Assembly (NCBI GenBank): GCA_031279575.1
Contig: JAITIG010000206.1
Coordinates: forward strand, 1 to 13,696
Direction of reading: 5' to 3'
Length of the DNA stretch: 13,696 nt
Source: Bifidobacteriaceae bacterium
GTDB lineage: Bacteria; Actinomycetota; Actinomycetes; Actinomycetales; WQXJ01
The translations under genes were made by a program, and so were the position numbers. Positions 1 to 7,146 of this stretch are shown piece by piece. Position 1 is the first letter of the stretch; each line of letters begins with the position of its first letter. The notes under the pieces are model-generated. The model was not told the origin of the DNA, made no database searches, and saw nothing but the letters and a program-made list of their open reading frames with translations.

Positions 1-51
1 GGCGATCGACCGGCCCACCGACCCGGCCCCGGCCACCAGCACCCGCATCAT
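1..51 (-). CDS. ceoC: CeoC/TrkA-type potassium uptake regulator, N-terminal fragment cut by the window edge
   Basis: Only the first 17 codons lie in the window; the rest continues beyond position 1. They read MMRVLVAGAGSVGRSIA, a beta strand followed by the GxGxxG glycine loop of a Rossmann RCK/TrkA-N domain. This closely resembles the start of the mycobacterial CeoC protein. Two in-frame ATG codons are possible, at 51 and 48. The first overlaps the TGA stop of the upstream ceoB gene as ATGA, which implies translational coupling, so I chose it. By family, it would be a cytosolic NAD(H)-binding gating subunit of a Trk/Ktr-type potassium channel, acting together with CeoB. Identification rests on the glycine loop, a short match, and position directly after ceoB. 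Confidence 0.8.
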   Translation of the reverse strand, partial: MMRVLVAGAGSVGRSIA

Positions 52-713
52 GGGCGCGCCTCCGGCGGGCGCGCCAGCACCCGCTCGGCCGCCAGCACCG
101 AATCGGTCGGCAGCATCAGATGGATCAGGTCGCCGGCCTGGTAGACGGTGGCCGCGCCGGGCAGCACAGCGTCCCCGAAGCGGCTGACGAAGGCCACCCG
201 CCCGCCCGCGGCGGCCTCGATGTCCGCCAGGTCCGCCCCCACCCACTCGGGGTGGAGGTCGAAGCGGGCCAAGGTCAAATGCCCGGAGGGGTCTTGCCAC
301 TCGCCGGCCGCCCCGGCCGGCAGCACCCGGCGCAGCACTTGGTCCGCCGCCCACGGCACGCTCGCCACGGTGGCGATGCCGAGCCGCTGGTAGAGCTCCG
401 CCCGGTCCGGGTCGTAGATCCGGGCCACCACGTTGTCGACCCCGAAGGTCTCGCGCACCACCCGGGCCGCCAGCACATTCGAGTTGTCCCCAGACGAGAC
501 GGCGGCGAAGCCGTAGGCCTCGGCGATGCCCGCCTGCCGCAAGATCTCCCGGTCGAAGCCGACCCCGGTCACCCGCTGGCCGGCAAAGCTCGGCGGCAGG
601 CGCCGAAACGCGGCCGGCTCTTGGTCTATCACAGCCACCGAGTGGCCCCGCCCCTCCAGGGCGGTGGCGGCGGCCGCGCCGACCCGCCCGCATCCCATCA
701 CAATGAAGTGCAT
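48..713 (-). CDS. ceoB: CeoB/TrkA-type potassium uptake regulatory protein
   Basis: A 221-residue protein with the usual length and order of a single RCK unit. An N-terminal TrkA-N Rossmann domain carries G7-C-G9-R-V-G12 and an acidic residue at the end of the second strand (D30), which normally contacts the adenosine ribose of NAD. A smaller TrkA-C domain fills roughly residues 140-215. The sequence follows mycobacterial CeoB (Rv2691) closely, including a stretch reading AAVSSGDNSN. By family it binds NAD(H) in the cytosol and gates a Trk/Ktr potassium channel; no membrane subunit lies in the window. It overlaps the following ceoC by four bases. The divergent neighbour is a potassium-importer-like permease, so the region looks like a potassium homeostasis locus. 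The ATG at 713 leaves no room for a Shine-Dalgarno site before the likely -10 element. Confidence 0.93.
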   Translation of the reverse strand: MHFIVMGCGRVGAAAATALEGRGHSVAVIDQEPAAFRRLPPSFAGQRVTGVGFDREILRQAGIAEAYGFAAVSSGDNSNVLAARVVRETFGVDNVVARIYDPDRAELYQRLGIATVASVPWAADQVLRRVLPAGAAGEWQDPSGHLTLARFDLHPEWVGADLADIEAAAGGRVAFVSRFGDAVLPGAATVYQAGDLIHLMLPTDSVLAAERVLARPPEARP

Positions 714-738
714 GCCAAAATTGTGGCATGCCCGGCAT
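710..738. promoter_or_regulatory. Candidate operator: nested inverted repeats between ceoB and the divergent permease gene
   Basis: GCATGCCA at 710-717 is the exact reverse complement of TGGCATGC at 724-731, with six bases between. The right arm overlaps a second near-palindrome, ATGCC-C-GGCAT, at 728-738. Four copies of the ATGCC/GGCAT half-site therefore fill a 37-bp gap. The left arm covers the ceoB start codon and the last half-site abuts the permease -10 box at 739. A dimeric regulator bound here could silence both directions at once. Regulator binding is inference; the symmetry is seen directly. Confidence 0.5.
720..725 (-). promoter_or_regulatory. Possible -10 element of ceoB (leaderless)
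   Basis: On the minus strand CACAAT ends six bases before the ceoB ATG. It fits the A-at-two, T-at-six pattern of a -10 box only loosely. The spacing matches the other starts in this window. No -35 box is evident. Confidence 0.3.
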
Positions 739-744
739 TAGGCT
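739..744 (+). promoter_or_regulatory. -10 element of the permease gene (leaderless)
   Basis: TAGGCT is followed by six bases and then the GTG start at 751, so transcription should begin at or next to the start codon. The same hexamer precedes two other genes here (3905 and 10287). No convincing -35 hexamer is seen at 17 bp. Confidence 0.6.
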
Positions 745-750
745 GTCCCG

Positions 751-2727
751 GTGGCCGCAGATCTGAAGGGCGCCGTCCGCCGCTTGGTGCTGGGACGGCC
801 AACCAGGGAGTTCGCCCCCCGGGTCAAGCCCCGGGCGCTGCGCGTGCGCTACGCCCTGCCGCTGCTGGCGCCGGACGCCTTGTCGTCGGTGGCCTACGCC
901 CCAGACGAGATTGTGCTGACCTTGGCCGCCGCCGGGCTGGCCGGGGTCGCGCTGAGCCCCTGGGCGGGGCTGGCCATCGCGGCGGTGATGGCGGTGGTGA
1001 TCGCCTCCTACCGCCAAACCATCAAGGCCTACCCCCAAGGCGGCGGCGACTACCAGGTGGCCAAAGACAACCTCGGTTTGATGGCGGGCGGCGTGGTGGG
1101 CGGGGCGGCCATGGTCGACTCGCTGCTGACGGTGGCGGTCTCGGTCTCAGCCGGGGCGCAGTACTTCGCCGCCATCGTCCCCGGCTTGGAGCAGCGCACC
1201 ACCGGCTTGGCGGTGGGCCTGACCGCGACCTTGACCATCTTGTCGCTGCGCGGCCTCAAATTGCTCGACAACACCGTCATCCTGGCGGTCTACGCCTTCT
1301 TGGCGGCCCTGGCCGCCACCGCCCTGGCGGGCGGCGCCCAGGCGCTGGCCGGGACTTTGGCCCAAGCCCCCTCCGCCGGGCTGACCGTGCTGCCGGCCGC
1401 CGGCTATGAGGGCCAGCTGACCGCCCTGGGCGCGGCGCTGCTGCTGCTGCGGGCCTTCTCCCAGGGCGCGGTGGCCCTGACCGGCGTCCAAACCATCTCC
1501 AACGGCGTGCTCACCTTCGAGGACCCCAAGCCGCGCAACGCCGCCCGCTCGCTGGCCCTGCTCGGTTTGGCCTGCGCCGGGCTGCTGATCGGCGCGCTGG
1601 TGTTGGCCCGCCAGGTCGGGGCGGTGTTCGTGGCGGACCCGGCCCGCCAGCTGCGCACCGCCAGCGGGGCCCCGGTCGGCCCCGACTACCACCAAGAGCC
1701 CATCTTGGCCCAGTTGGCGGACGCCGTCTTCGCCCAAGCCCGGCCCATCTTCGCGATTGTGACGGCGCTGGTCGGCTTGCTGCTGATCCTGGCCGCCTCC
1801 AGCGCCTTCCGCTGGGTGCCGTCCTTGATGTCGATGCTGGCCCAAGACGAGTTCATGCCGAAGCAGTTCTACCGCCGCTCCGACCGCCGGGTGGCCGCCC
1901 ACGGCATCCTCACCTTGGGTTTGGGCTCGATGGCGTTGATCTGGGTCATGGGCGCCTCGGTCACCCGCCTGGTCCAGCTTTACATTGTGGGCGTGTTCTT
2001 GTCTTTCACCATCTCCCAGCTGGGCATGGAGCGGCATTGGCGAGCCCAGCTGCCCCTGGCCAAGACCGCCTCGGAGCGCCGCCGGGTGGCGGCCTCGCGC
2101 GCCTTGGGCCTGGCCGGCCTGGTGTTGACCGCGGCCGCGCTGGTGGTGGTGGTGGTGACCAAGTTCAGGCACGGGGCCTGGATCTCGCTGGGGCTGGTGG
2201 CGGGCGCGTGCTGGTTCATGGTCTCCGTCCGCCGCCACTACCGCCGCGTCGACCACCAGTTGAAAATCCCCCCAGGCGACCGCGCCGACTTCGGCCTGCC
2301 GCGCCGGGTGCATGCGATTGTGCTGGTCAGCGCCATGAACCGGGCCACCGCCCGGGCCTTGGCCTACGCCCGGGCAACCCGCCCGGCCAGTTTGGAGGCG
2401 GTCAGCGTGGCGGTGGACATGGCCCGGGTGTGGCAGCTGCGGCGCGGTTGGGACCGCGCCGGGGCGCCGGTCACGCTGCGCATCTTGGACTCGCCCAGCC
2501 GCGAGATCACCCGCCCCCTGATAGAGCATGTGACGGCCCTGCGCCGGCGCGCGCCGGGCGACATCGTGATCCTCTACATCCCGGAGAAAGTGGTGCGCCA
2601 CTGGTGGGAGCGCTGGTTGCACAACCGCTCGGCGGCCCGCCTGACGGCCCGCCTCAGGCGCGTCCCCGGGGTGGTGGTGGCCTCCGTGCCATGGCAGTTG
2701 GCCGATGCCGAGGGGCCGGGCTCGTGA
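751..2727 (+). CDS. APC/KUP-like permease, probable KimA-type potassium importer
   Basis: A 658-residue membrane protein. The N-terminal ~500 residues form many hydrophobic segments of the APC fold. The cytosolic C-terminal domain (from about residue 515) has alternating beta/alpha character, like the USP-like tail of KimA proteins. Diagnostic stretches are PDALSSVAYAPDEI (41-54), a glycine-rich YPQGGGDYQVAKDNLG (94-109) and D123 in a membrane helix; D42, Y49 and D123 sit where KimA has its cation-site residues. Length and sequence agree with mycobacterial Rv2690c. Many databases call this family 'amino acid permease' or 'DNA-binding protein'. Potassium transport is inferred from KimA homology and from the divergent ceoBC genes. 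The GTG start is supported by the -10 box six bases upstream. The stop overlaps the next start as GTGA, so the methyltransferase is probably translated by coupling. Confidence 0.88.
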   Translation: MAADLKGAVRRLVLGRPTREFAPRVKPRALRVRYALPLLAPDALSSVAYAPDEIVLTLAAAGLAGVALSPWAGLAIAAVMAVVIASYRQTIKAYPQGGGDYQVAKDNLGLMAGGVVGGAAMVDSLLTVAVSVSAGAQYFAAIVPGLEQRTTGLAVGLTATLTILSLRGLKLLDNTVILAVYAFLAALAATALAGGAQALAGTLAQAPSAGLTVLPAAGYEGQLTALGAALLLLRAFSQGAVALTGVQTISNGVLTFEDPKPRNAARSLALLGLACAGLLIGALVLARQVGAVFVADPARQLRTASGAPVGPDYHQEPILAQLADAVFAQARPIFAIVTALVGLLLILAASSAFRWVPSLMSMLAQDEFMPKQFYRRSDRRVAAHGILTLGLGSMALIWVMGASVTRLVQLYIVGVFLSFTISQLGMERHWRAQLPLAKTASERRRVAASRALGLAGLVLTAAALVVVVVTKFRHGAWISLGLVAGACWFMVSVRRHYRRVDHQLKIPPGDRADFGLPRRVHAIVLVSAMNRATARALAYARATRPASLEAVSVAVDMARVWQLRRGWDRAGAPVTLRILDSPSREITRPLIEHVTALRRRAPGDIVILYIPEKVVRHWWERWLHNRSAARLTARLRRVPGVVVASVPWQLADAEGPGS

Positions 2728-3896
2728 GCGGGGCCGCCTTGGAGTTGAGCGCCGGGCCGTGGGGCAACGGCGGGGTTTGCGCCTCGCGCCTGGAAGGCGC
2801 GCCGGTGGTGCTGGTGGCCGGCGCCATCCCGGGCGAGCGGGTGGCGGTGGAGGTGACCGAGCGCCGCCCGCGCTACTGGCGCGGCCGCGTGGTCGAGGTG
2901 CTGGAGGCCTCGCCCAGCCGGGTGGCGCCGCCTTGGCCCGAGGGCGCGGCCCTGGGGGCGGCCGACTTGGGCCATGTCGCGCCCGAGGCCGCCCGGGCCG
3001 CCAAAGCCGAGGTCGCGGCCGGCCTGCTGCGCCACCTGGCCGGCTGCCAGGCGGCGCTGGCGGTCGCGCCGGTGGGGGACGGCGCCCAACTCGGCTGGCG
3101 CACCAAAATCGAGTTGGCGGTCGACGCCCAAGGCCGCGCCGGGATGCGCCCGGCCCGCTCGCACCAGGTCCAGCCCCTGGCGCAGATGCCCTTGGCGGTC
3201 GGCGCCATCGGCCAGTTGGGCATCTTCCAGCGGCGCTGGCCGCCGGGGGCCCGCCTGGCGGCGGTGGCGGCATCGGACGGCGAGGCGTTTTGCCTGGTGG
3301 ACGGCCAGCCGGCCGATCAGCGGCGGTTTGAGCGGGTGGTGGCGGGGGGCCGCGAGCACCGCTTTGAGCTGGCCGGGGACGGGTTTTGGCAGCTCCACCG
3401 CCAAGCCCCGGCGCTGCTGGCGGAGGTGGTGCTGGCGGCCCTGGCGGACCCGGCCGGCGCGCGGGTGTGGGATCTGTACGCCGGCGCCGGGCTGTTCGCC
3501 TTGCCCCTGGCGGCGGCCGGGGCGCAGGTCACCGCCGTCGAGCGCGACGCCCAGGCGGTGGCGGACCTGCGGGCCAACGCCTGGGCGGCCGGGCTGCGCC
3601 TAGGCGGGGCGCACCGCGCGGCGGTGGCGGCGGCGCTGCGCCGCGGCATCGGCGGCGGGCGGCCAGACGCGGTGGTGCTGGACCCGCCCCGGGCGGGGGC
3701 CGGGCTGGAGGTGGCCCGCCTGGTGGCGGCGGCCCGGCCGGTCCGGGTGGTCTACGTCTCCTGCGAGCCGGCCGCGCTGGCCCGCGACCTGGCCGAGTTC
3801 CAACGCGGCGGCTACCAGTTGGCGGGGCTGCGCGGCTTCGACCTGTTCCCCGGCACCCACCACACCGAACTGGTGGCCGTCCTGGACCGCGCCTGA
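2724..3896 (+). CDS. TrmA/RlmC/RlmD-family SAM-dependent RNA (uracil-5-)methyltransferase
   Basis: A 390-residue protein with a TRAM-like beta-barrel at the N-terminus (about 1-62), a central RNA-binding part and a Rossmann methyltransferase domain. Visible motifs are FWQ at 221-223, the SAM loop DLYAGAGLF at 250-258, DPPR at 320-323, the catalytic cysteine C347 in VSCEP, and FDLFPGTHHTE ending at E382, where the family keeps its general base. Together they predict methylation of C5 of a uridine in tRNA or rRNA; which uridine cannot be told. The cysteines that hold a [4Fe-4S] cluster in RlmD-type members are absent: the corresponding stretch (71-84) has W, L and A instead. The GTG start overlaps the permease stop by four bases. 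Similar pairing exists for Rv2689c-Rv2690c. Its location beside potassium genes looks like conserved operon structure rather than a shared pathway. Confidence 0.88.
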   Translation: MSGAALELSAGPWGNGGVCASRLEGAPVVLVAGAIPGERVAVEVTERRPRYWRGRVVEVLEASPSRVAPPWPEGAALGAADLGHVAPEAARAAKAEVAAGLLRHLAGCQAALAVAPVGDGAQLGWRTKIELAVDAQGRAGMRPARSHQVQPLAQMPLAVGAIGQLGIFQRRWPPGARLAAVAASDGEAFCLVDGQPADQRRFERVVAGGREHRFELAGDGFWQLHRQAPALLAEVVLAALADPAGARVWDLYAGAGLFALPLAAAGAQVTAVERDAQAVADLRANAWAAGLRLGGAHRAAVAAALRRGIGGGRPDAVVLDPPRAGAGLEVARLVAAARPVRVVYVSCEPAALARDLAEFQRGGYQLAGLRGFDLFPGTHHTELVAVLDRA

Positions 3897-3904
3897 ACTT
3901 TGGC

Positions 3905-3910
3905 TAGGCT
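3905..3910 (+). promoter_or_regulatory. -10 element of the ABC-F gene (leaderless)
   Basis: TAGGCT ends eight bases before the GTG start at 3919. A weak -35-like CTGGAC at 3882-3887, inside the preceding gene, has a 17-bp spacer. This box argues for the GTG at 3919 over the in-frame TTG at 3910, which overlaps the box itself. Confidence 0.6.
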
Positions 3911-3918
3911 TGGCGGCT

Positions 3919-5517
3919 GTGATTGCCGCCTCCGGGATCGAGTTGCGCGCCGGCGCCGAGTTGCTGGTGGCCGGCGCCTCTTGCCGGGTCGGCCCGGGCG
4001 ACCGGATCGGCCTGGTGGGGCGCAACGGGGCGGGCAAAACCACCTTGATGCGGGTCTTGGCGGGGGAGCGGCCGCCCGCCGCCGGCCAAGTCGCCCGCAG
4101 CGGCACGGTGGGCTACCTGCCGCAGGACCCGGCCGAGGGCGACCTCGGCCAACTGGCCGGCGACAGGGTGGTGTCCTCGCGCGGGCTGGACCGGCTGGCC
4201 CGGCGCATGGACCAAGCCCAAGAGCTGATGTCGAGCCCGCGGCCAGACCTGATGCAGCGGGGCATCGCCCAGTGGGCCAAGCTGGAGGCCCGCTTCGAGG
4301 CGGCCGGCGGCTACGCCGCCACCGCCGAGGCCGCCCGCATCGCCGCCAACCTGGGGTTGGACCAGCGGGCCCTGGGCCAAACCCTGGGCACCTTGTCCGG
4401 CGGCCAGCGCCGCCGGGTCGAGCTGGCCCGGATCTTGTTCCAAGGCGCCGACGCCCTGCTGCTGGACGAGCCGACCAACCACCTGGACCAAGACTCGGTG
4501 CGCTGGCTGCGCGACTTCCTGCGCGGCTATCCCGGCGGTTTCATGGTCATCTCGCATGATTCGGCCCTGCTGGCGGACACCGTCAGCCGCGTCCTCCACC
4601 TCGACGCCCGGCGCCAGCGGTTGGACCAGTACAACCTGGGCTGGGAAGCCTACCTGGCCCAACGCGAGACCGATGAGCGCCGCCGGCGGCGCGAGCGGGC
4701 CGGGGCGGAGAAGAAAGCCGCCGCCCTGACCGCCCAGGCCAACAAAATGCGGGCCAAGGCGTCCAAGGCGGTGGCGGCCCAAAACATGCTGAAGCGGGCC
4801 GAGCGCCTGATCGGGGCCACCACCGCCGCCGCCGGCGGGGACAAGGTGGCGGCCATCCGCTTCCCCGAGCCGGCCCCGGCGGGCAAAACCCCGCTGATGG
4901 CGCAGGGCTTGTCCAAGTCCTACGGCTCGCTGGAGGTGTTCACGGACGTCGACCTGGCGATCGACCGCGGCTCCAGGGTGGTGGTGCTGGGTTTGAACGG
5001 GGCCGGCAAAACCACCATGCTGCGCCTCCTGGCCGGGCTGGAGCCGCCCGACACCGGCCGCGTCATCCCAGGCCACGGCCTCAAACTGGGCTACTACGCG
5101 CAAGAGCATGAGACTTTGGACTTGGACCGGACGGTGCTGGAGAACATGGCCTCGGCCGCCCCGGACCTGGACACCACCGAGATGCGCAACATTTTGGGCT
5201 CGTTCTTGTTCTCCGGCGACGCCGCGGCCAAACCGGCCCGGGTCCTTTCCGGCGGCGAGAAAACCCGCCTGGCCTTGGCCATCTTGGTGGTCTCGGCCGC
5301 CAATGTGCTGCTGTTGGACGAGCCGACCAACAACTTGGACCCGGCCTCGCGCCAAGAGATCCTGGCCGCCCTGGCCAAGGTCAAGGCCGCCGTTGTGCTG
5401 GTCACCCACGACGCCGCCGCGGTCCGCGCGCTCGCCCCCGAGCGCGTCCTGCTGCTGCCCGATGGCGACGAGGACCTCTGGTCGCAGGACTACGAGGACC
5501 TGGTCGAACTGGCCTGA
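3919..5517 (+). CDS. ABC-F family ATPase (Rv1473-like), probable ribosome-associated factor
   Basis: A 532-residue protein made of two ATP-binding cassettes and no membrane segments, the ABC-F layout. Cassette 1 has Walker A GRNGAGKT (34-41), signature LSGGQ (159-163) and Walker B ending DEPTNHLD (183-190). Cassette 2 has GLNGAGKT (358-365), LSGGE (443-447) and DEPTNNLD (467-474). Between them, roughly 245-310, is a charged Arg/Lys/Ala-rich helical linker, the part that reaches into the ribosomal E site in ABC-F proteins. The sequence tracks mycobacterial Rv1473 almost end to end. Family members act on ribosomes, either as translation factors or by giving protection from macrolide-type antibiotics; which applies here is unknown. 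'Macrolide transporter' labels are misleading because there is no transmembrane domain. It lies 22 bp after the methyltransferase but seems to have its own promoter. Confidence 0.93.
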   Translation: MIAASGIELRAGAELLVAGASCRVGPGDRIGLVGRNGAGKTTLMRVLAGERPPAAGQVARSGTVGYLPQDPAEGDLGQLAGDRVVSSRGLDRLARRMDQAQELMSSPRPDLMQRGIAQWAKLEARFEAAGGYAATAEAARIAANLGLDQRALGQTLGTLSGGQRRRVELARILFQGADALLLDEPTNHLDQDSVRWLRDFLRGYPGGFMVISHDSALLADTVSRVLHLDARRQRLDQYNLGWEAYLAQRETDERRRRRERAGAEKKAAALTAQANKMRAKASKAVAAQNMLKRAERLIGATTAAAGGDKVAAIRFPEPAPAGKTPLMAQGLSKSYGSLEVFTDVDLAIDRGSRVVVLGLNGAGKTTMLRLLAGLEPPDTGRVIPGHGLKLGYYAQEHETLDLDRTVLENMASAAPDLDTTEMRNILGSFLFSGDAAAKPARVLSGGEKTRLALAILVVSAANVLLLDEPTNNLDPASRQEILAALAKVKAAVVLVTHDAAAVRALAPERVLLLPDGDEDLWSQDYEDLVELA

Positions 5518-5602
5518 GCGGCCGGCCGGCTTGGGCCCATCCGACAACAACCGCCCCCCAAGGCTGGCGCGAACCCGCCCCCGGCGCCGCCCGCCGGCCC
5601 GG

Positions 5603-5608
5603 TAGCCT
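5603..5608 (+). promoter_or_regulatory. -10 element of the fabG-fabI operon (leaderless)
   Basis: TAGCCT is followed by six bases and the fabG GTG at 5615. The 97-bp gap after the ABC-F stop is otherwise very GC-rich and shows no T-tailed terminator or clear -35 box. Confidence 0.55.
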
Positions 5609-5614
5609 CCAAAG

Positions 5615-6340
5615 GTGCCCTCCAGCAGCCAACCGCGCCACGTCTTCGTCTCCGGCGCCAGCCGCGGCATCGGGCGGGCCGTGGCCGAGGCCTTTTGGGC
5701 GGCCGGCCACAACGTCGCCACCTTGGACCGGGCCGGGACGGGCCTGGGCCGCGCCCACCCCCGCCTGCTGGCCCTGGCCGGCTCGGTGGCGGACACCGGC
5801 GCCGTGGGCGCGGCCTTCGACCAGGCCGAGGCCGCCTTCGGCAAGGTCCAGGTGTTGGTCGCCAACGCCGGGGTGGCACGCGATGGCTCCCTGCTGCGCC
5901 TGTCCGATGCCGACTTCGCCGCCCCGCTGGAGACCAACCTGGCCGGGACCTTCCGCCAGGTGCGCCGCGCCGCCCGCTCCATGGCGGCGGCCCGCCAAGG
6001 CGCGATCATCCTGATCGGCTCGGTGGTGGGCGCGCTGGGGGGAGTGGGCCAAGCCAACTACGCCGCCTCCAAAGCCGCCCTGGTGGGGTTGGCCCGCTCG
6101 GTGGCCCGCGAGTTGGGCGGGCGCGGCATCACCGCCAATGTCATCGCCCCCGGGTTCATCGAGACGGACATGACCGCGGGCCTGGCGGCCAAGACCCGCG
6201 CCGCCTACTTGGAGCGCATCCCGGCGGGGCGCTTCGGGCAGGCGGCCGAGGTGGCGGCGGCCGCGCTGTTCTTGGCCCAGGCCGGCTACGTCAACGGCGC
6301 CGTCATCCCCCTCGACGGCGGCCTGGGCATGGGCCACTGA
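5615..6340 (+). CDS. fabG: 3-oxoacyl-[acyl-carrier-protein] reductase FabG (MabA-like)
   Basis: A 241-residue short-chain dehydrogenase/reductase. It has the cofactor loop GASRGIG at 14-20, NAG at 84-86, and the catalytic set S136, Y149 and K153 (YxxxK, in NYAASKAAL). NAGVARDGSLLR resembles the same region of FabG/MabA, and residues 178-186 hold the usual PGFIETDMT. It should reduce 3-oxoacyl-ACP to 3-hydroxyacyl-ACP with NADPH in the type II fatty acid elongation cycle, in the cytosol. The next gene encodes the enoyl reductase of the same cycle, 16 bp downstream, an arrangement matching mabA-inhA. The GTG start is chosen because a -10 box ends six bases before it. The dehydratase and ketosynthase genes are not in this window. 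Confidence 0.92.
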   Translation: MPSSSQPRHVFVSGASRGIGRAVAEAFWAAGHNVATLDRAGTGLGRAHPRLLALAGSVADTGAVGAAFDQAEAAFGKVQVLVANAGVARDGSLLRLSDADFAAPLETNLAGTFRQVRRAARSMAAARQGAIILIGSVVGALGGVGQANYAASKAALVGLARSVARELGGRGITANVIAPGFIETDMTAGLAAKTRAAYLERIPAGRFGQAAEVAAAALFLAQAGYVNGAVIPLDGGLGMGH

Positions 6341-6343
6341 GCG

Positions 6344-6350
6344 AAAGGAG
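6344..6350 (+). promoter_or_regulatory. Strong Shine-Dalgarno site of fabI
   Basis: AAAGGAG lies six bases before the ATG at 6357 in the fabG-fabI gap. It is one of only two strong ribosome-binding sites seen in the window and fixes the fabI start. It contrasts with the leaderless first gene of the same operon. Confidence 0.85.
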
Positions 6351-6356
6351 CCTGCC

Positions 6357-7124
6357 ATGGGTTTGCTAGAGGGGAAGTCTTTGCTGGTCACAGGCGTCCT
6401 GACGGACAAGTCGATCGCTTTCGAGGTGGCCCGCCTGGCGCAGTTGGAAGGCGCCAATGTGGTGTTGACCGGCTTCGGCAAAGGTTTGCGCCTAACCCAG
6501 GCGACCGCCCGCCGCCTGCCCGCCCCGGCCCCGGTCGAACCCCTGGACGCCACCAGCCCAGAAGACCTCGAGGCGCTGCCCGCGCGCCTGGCCGGGCGCC
6601 TGGACGCCCTGGACGGCATCGTCCACTCGATCGGGTTCGCCTCCGGGCGGATCATGGGCGGCAACTTCCTGGCCGGCCAGTGGGCTGATGTGGCCAAGTC
6701 CATCGAAACCTCGGCCTTCTCGCTCAAAGCCCTGGCGGCGGCGGCCGGCCCGCTGCTGCGGCGGGGGGCGGCCATCACCGGTTTGACCTTCGACGCCCGC
6801 TACGCCTGGCCCGTCTACGACTGGATGGGCGTGTCCAAAGCCGCCCTCGAGGCCACCGCCCGCTACCTGGCGCGGGACCTGGGGCCGGCCGGGGTGCGCG
6901 TCAACCTGGTCAGCGCCGGCCCGCTCAAAACCGTCGCCGCCACCTCCATCCCCGGCTTCGGGCAAATGGAGGGCGCCTGGGCCGGGCGGGCGCCGCTGGG
7001 CTGGGACTCGGCCGACGCCCGCCCCGCCGCCCTGGCGGTGCTGGCCCTGAGCTCAGACCTGTTCCCGGCCACCACCGGCGAGATAATCCACGTCGATGGC
7101 GGGGTCCACGCCATGGGCGGGTAA
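6357..7124 (+). CDS. fabI: Enoyl-[acyl-carrier-protein] reductase (FabI/InhA family)
   Basis: A 255-residue NADH-dependent enoyl reductase. The N-terminus LLEGKSLLVTGVLTDKSIAF is typical of the family. Other marks are HSIGF at 90-94 (S91 matches InhA Ser94, where resistance changes map), F145 (InhA Phe149), and the catalytic pair Y154 and K161 in a YxxxxxxK spacing, followed by SAGPLKT (186-192). It carries out the last reduction of each fatty acid elongation round. It is about 13 residues shorter than mycobacterial InhA, and the shortening falls in the substrate-binding loop (about 193-212). InhA needs a long loop for very long acyl chains, so this enzyme more likely handles ordinary C16-C18 chains. 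It is co-transcribed with fabG. By family it would be a target of triclosan- or isoniazid-type inhibitors, but sensitivity cannot be read from sequence. Confidence 0.93.
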   Translation: MGLLEGKSLLVTGVLTDKSIAFEVARLAQLEGANVVLTGFGKGLRLTQATARRLPAPAPVEPLDATSPEDLEALPARLAGRLDALDGIVHSIGFASGRIMGGNFLAGQWADVAKSIETSAFSLKALAAAAGPLLRRGAAITGLTFDARYAWPVYDWMGVSKAALEATARYLARDLGPAGVRVNLVSAGPLKTVAATSIPGFGQMEGAWAGRAPLGWDSADARPAALAVLALSSDLFPATTGEIIHVDGGVHAMGG

Positions 7125-7134
7125 AACCCCCAGG

Positions 7135-7140
7135 TAGAAT
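7135..7140 (+). promoter_or_regulatory. -10 element of the SixA-like gene (leaderless)
   Basis: TAGAAT, close to the TATAAT consensus, is followed by six bases and the ATG at 7147. It begins ten bases after the fabI stop, so the phosphatase has its own promoter. No -35 box is evident. Confidence 0.65.
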
Positions 7141-7146
7141 CCCTTC

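Noticed and set aside
714..750. Possible ydaO-type c-di-AMP riboswitch upstream of the potassium importer
   Set aside because: Only 37 bp separate the genes and the transcript seems leaderless, leaving no room for a riboswitch.
1147..3273. Long open frame on the minus strand (708 codons) opposite the permease and methyltransferase genes
   Set aside because: It is Pro/Arg/Gly/Gln-rich, without domains, and lies opposite two well-supported genes; such shadows are expected at this GC content.
5518..5614. GC-rich inverted repeats suggesting a terminator between the ABC-F gene and fabG
   Set aside because: GGCC-type symmetry is expected by chance at this GC content and there is no T-tract.
3904..6057. 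Long minus-strand open frame opposite the ABC-F and fabG genes
   Set aside because: Low-complexity composition with no recognisable motif and no promoter or ribosome-binding site; the plus-strand genes have full family motifs.
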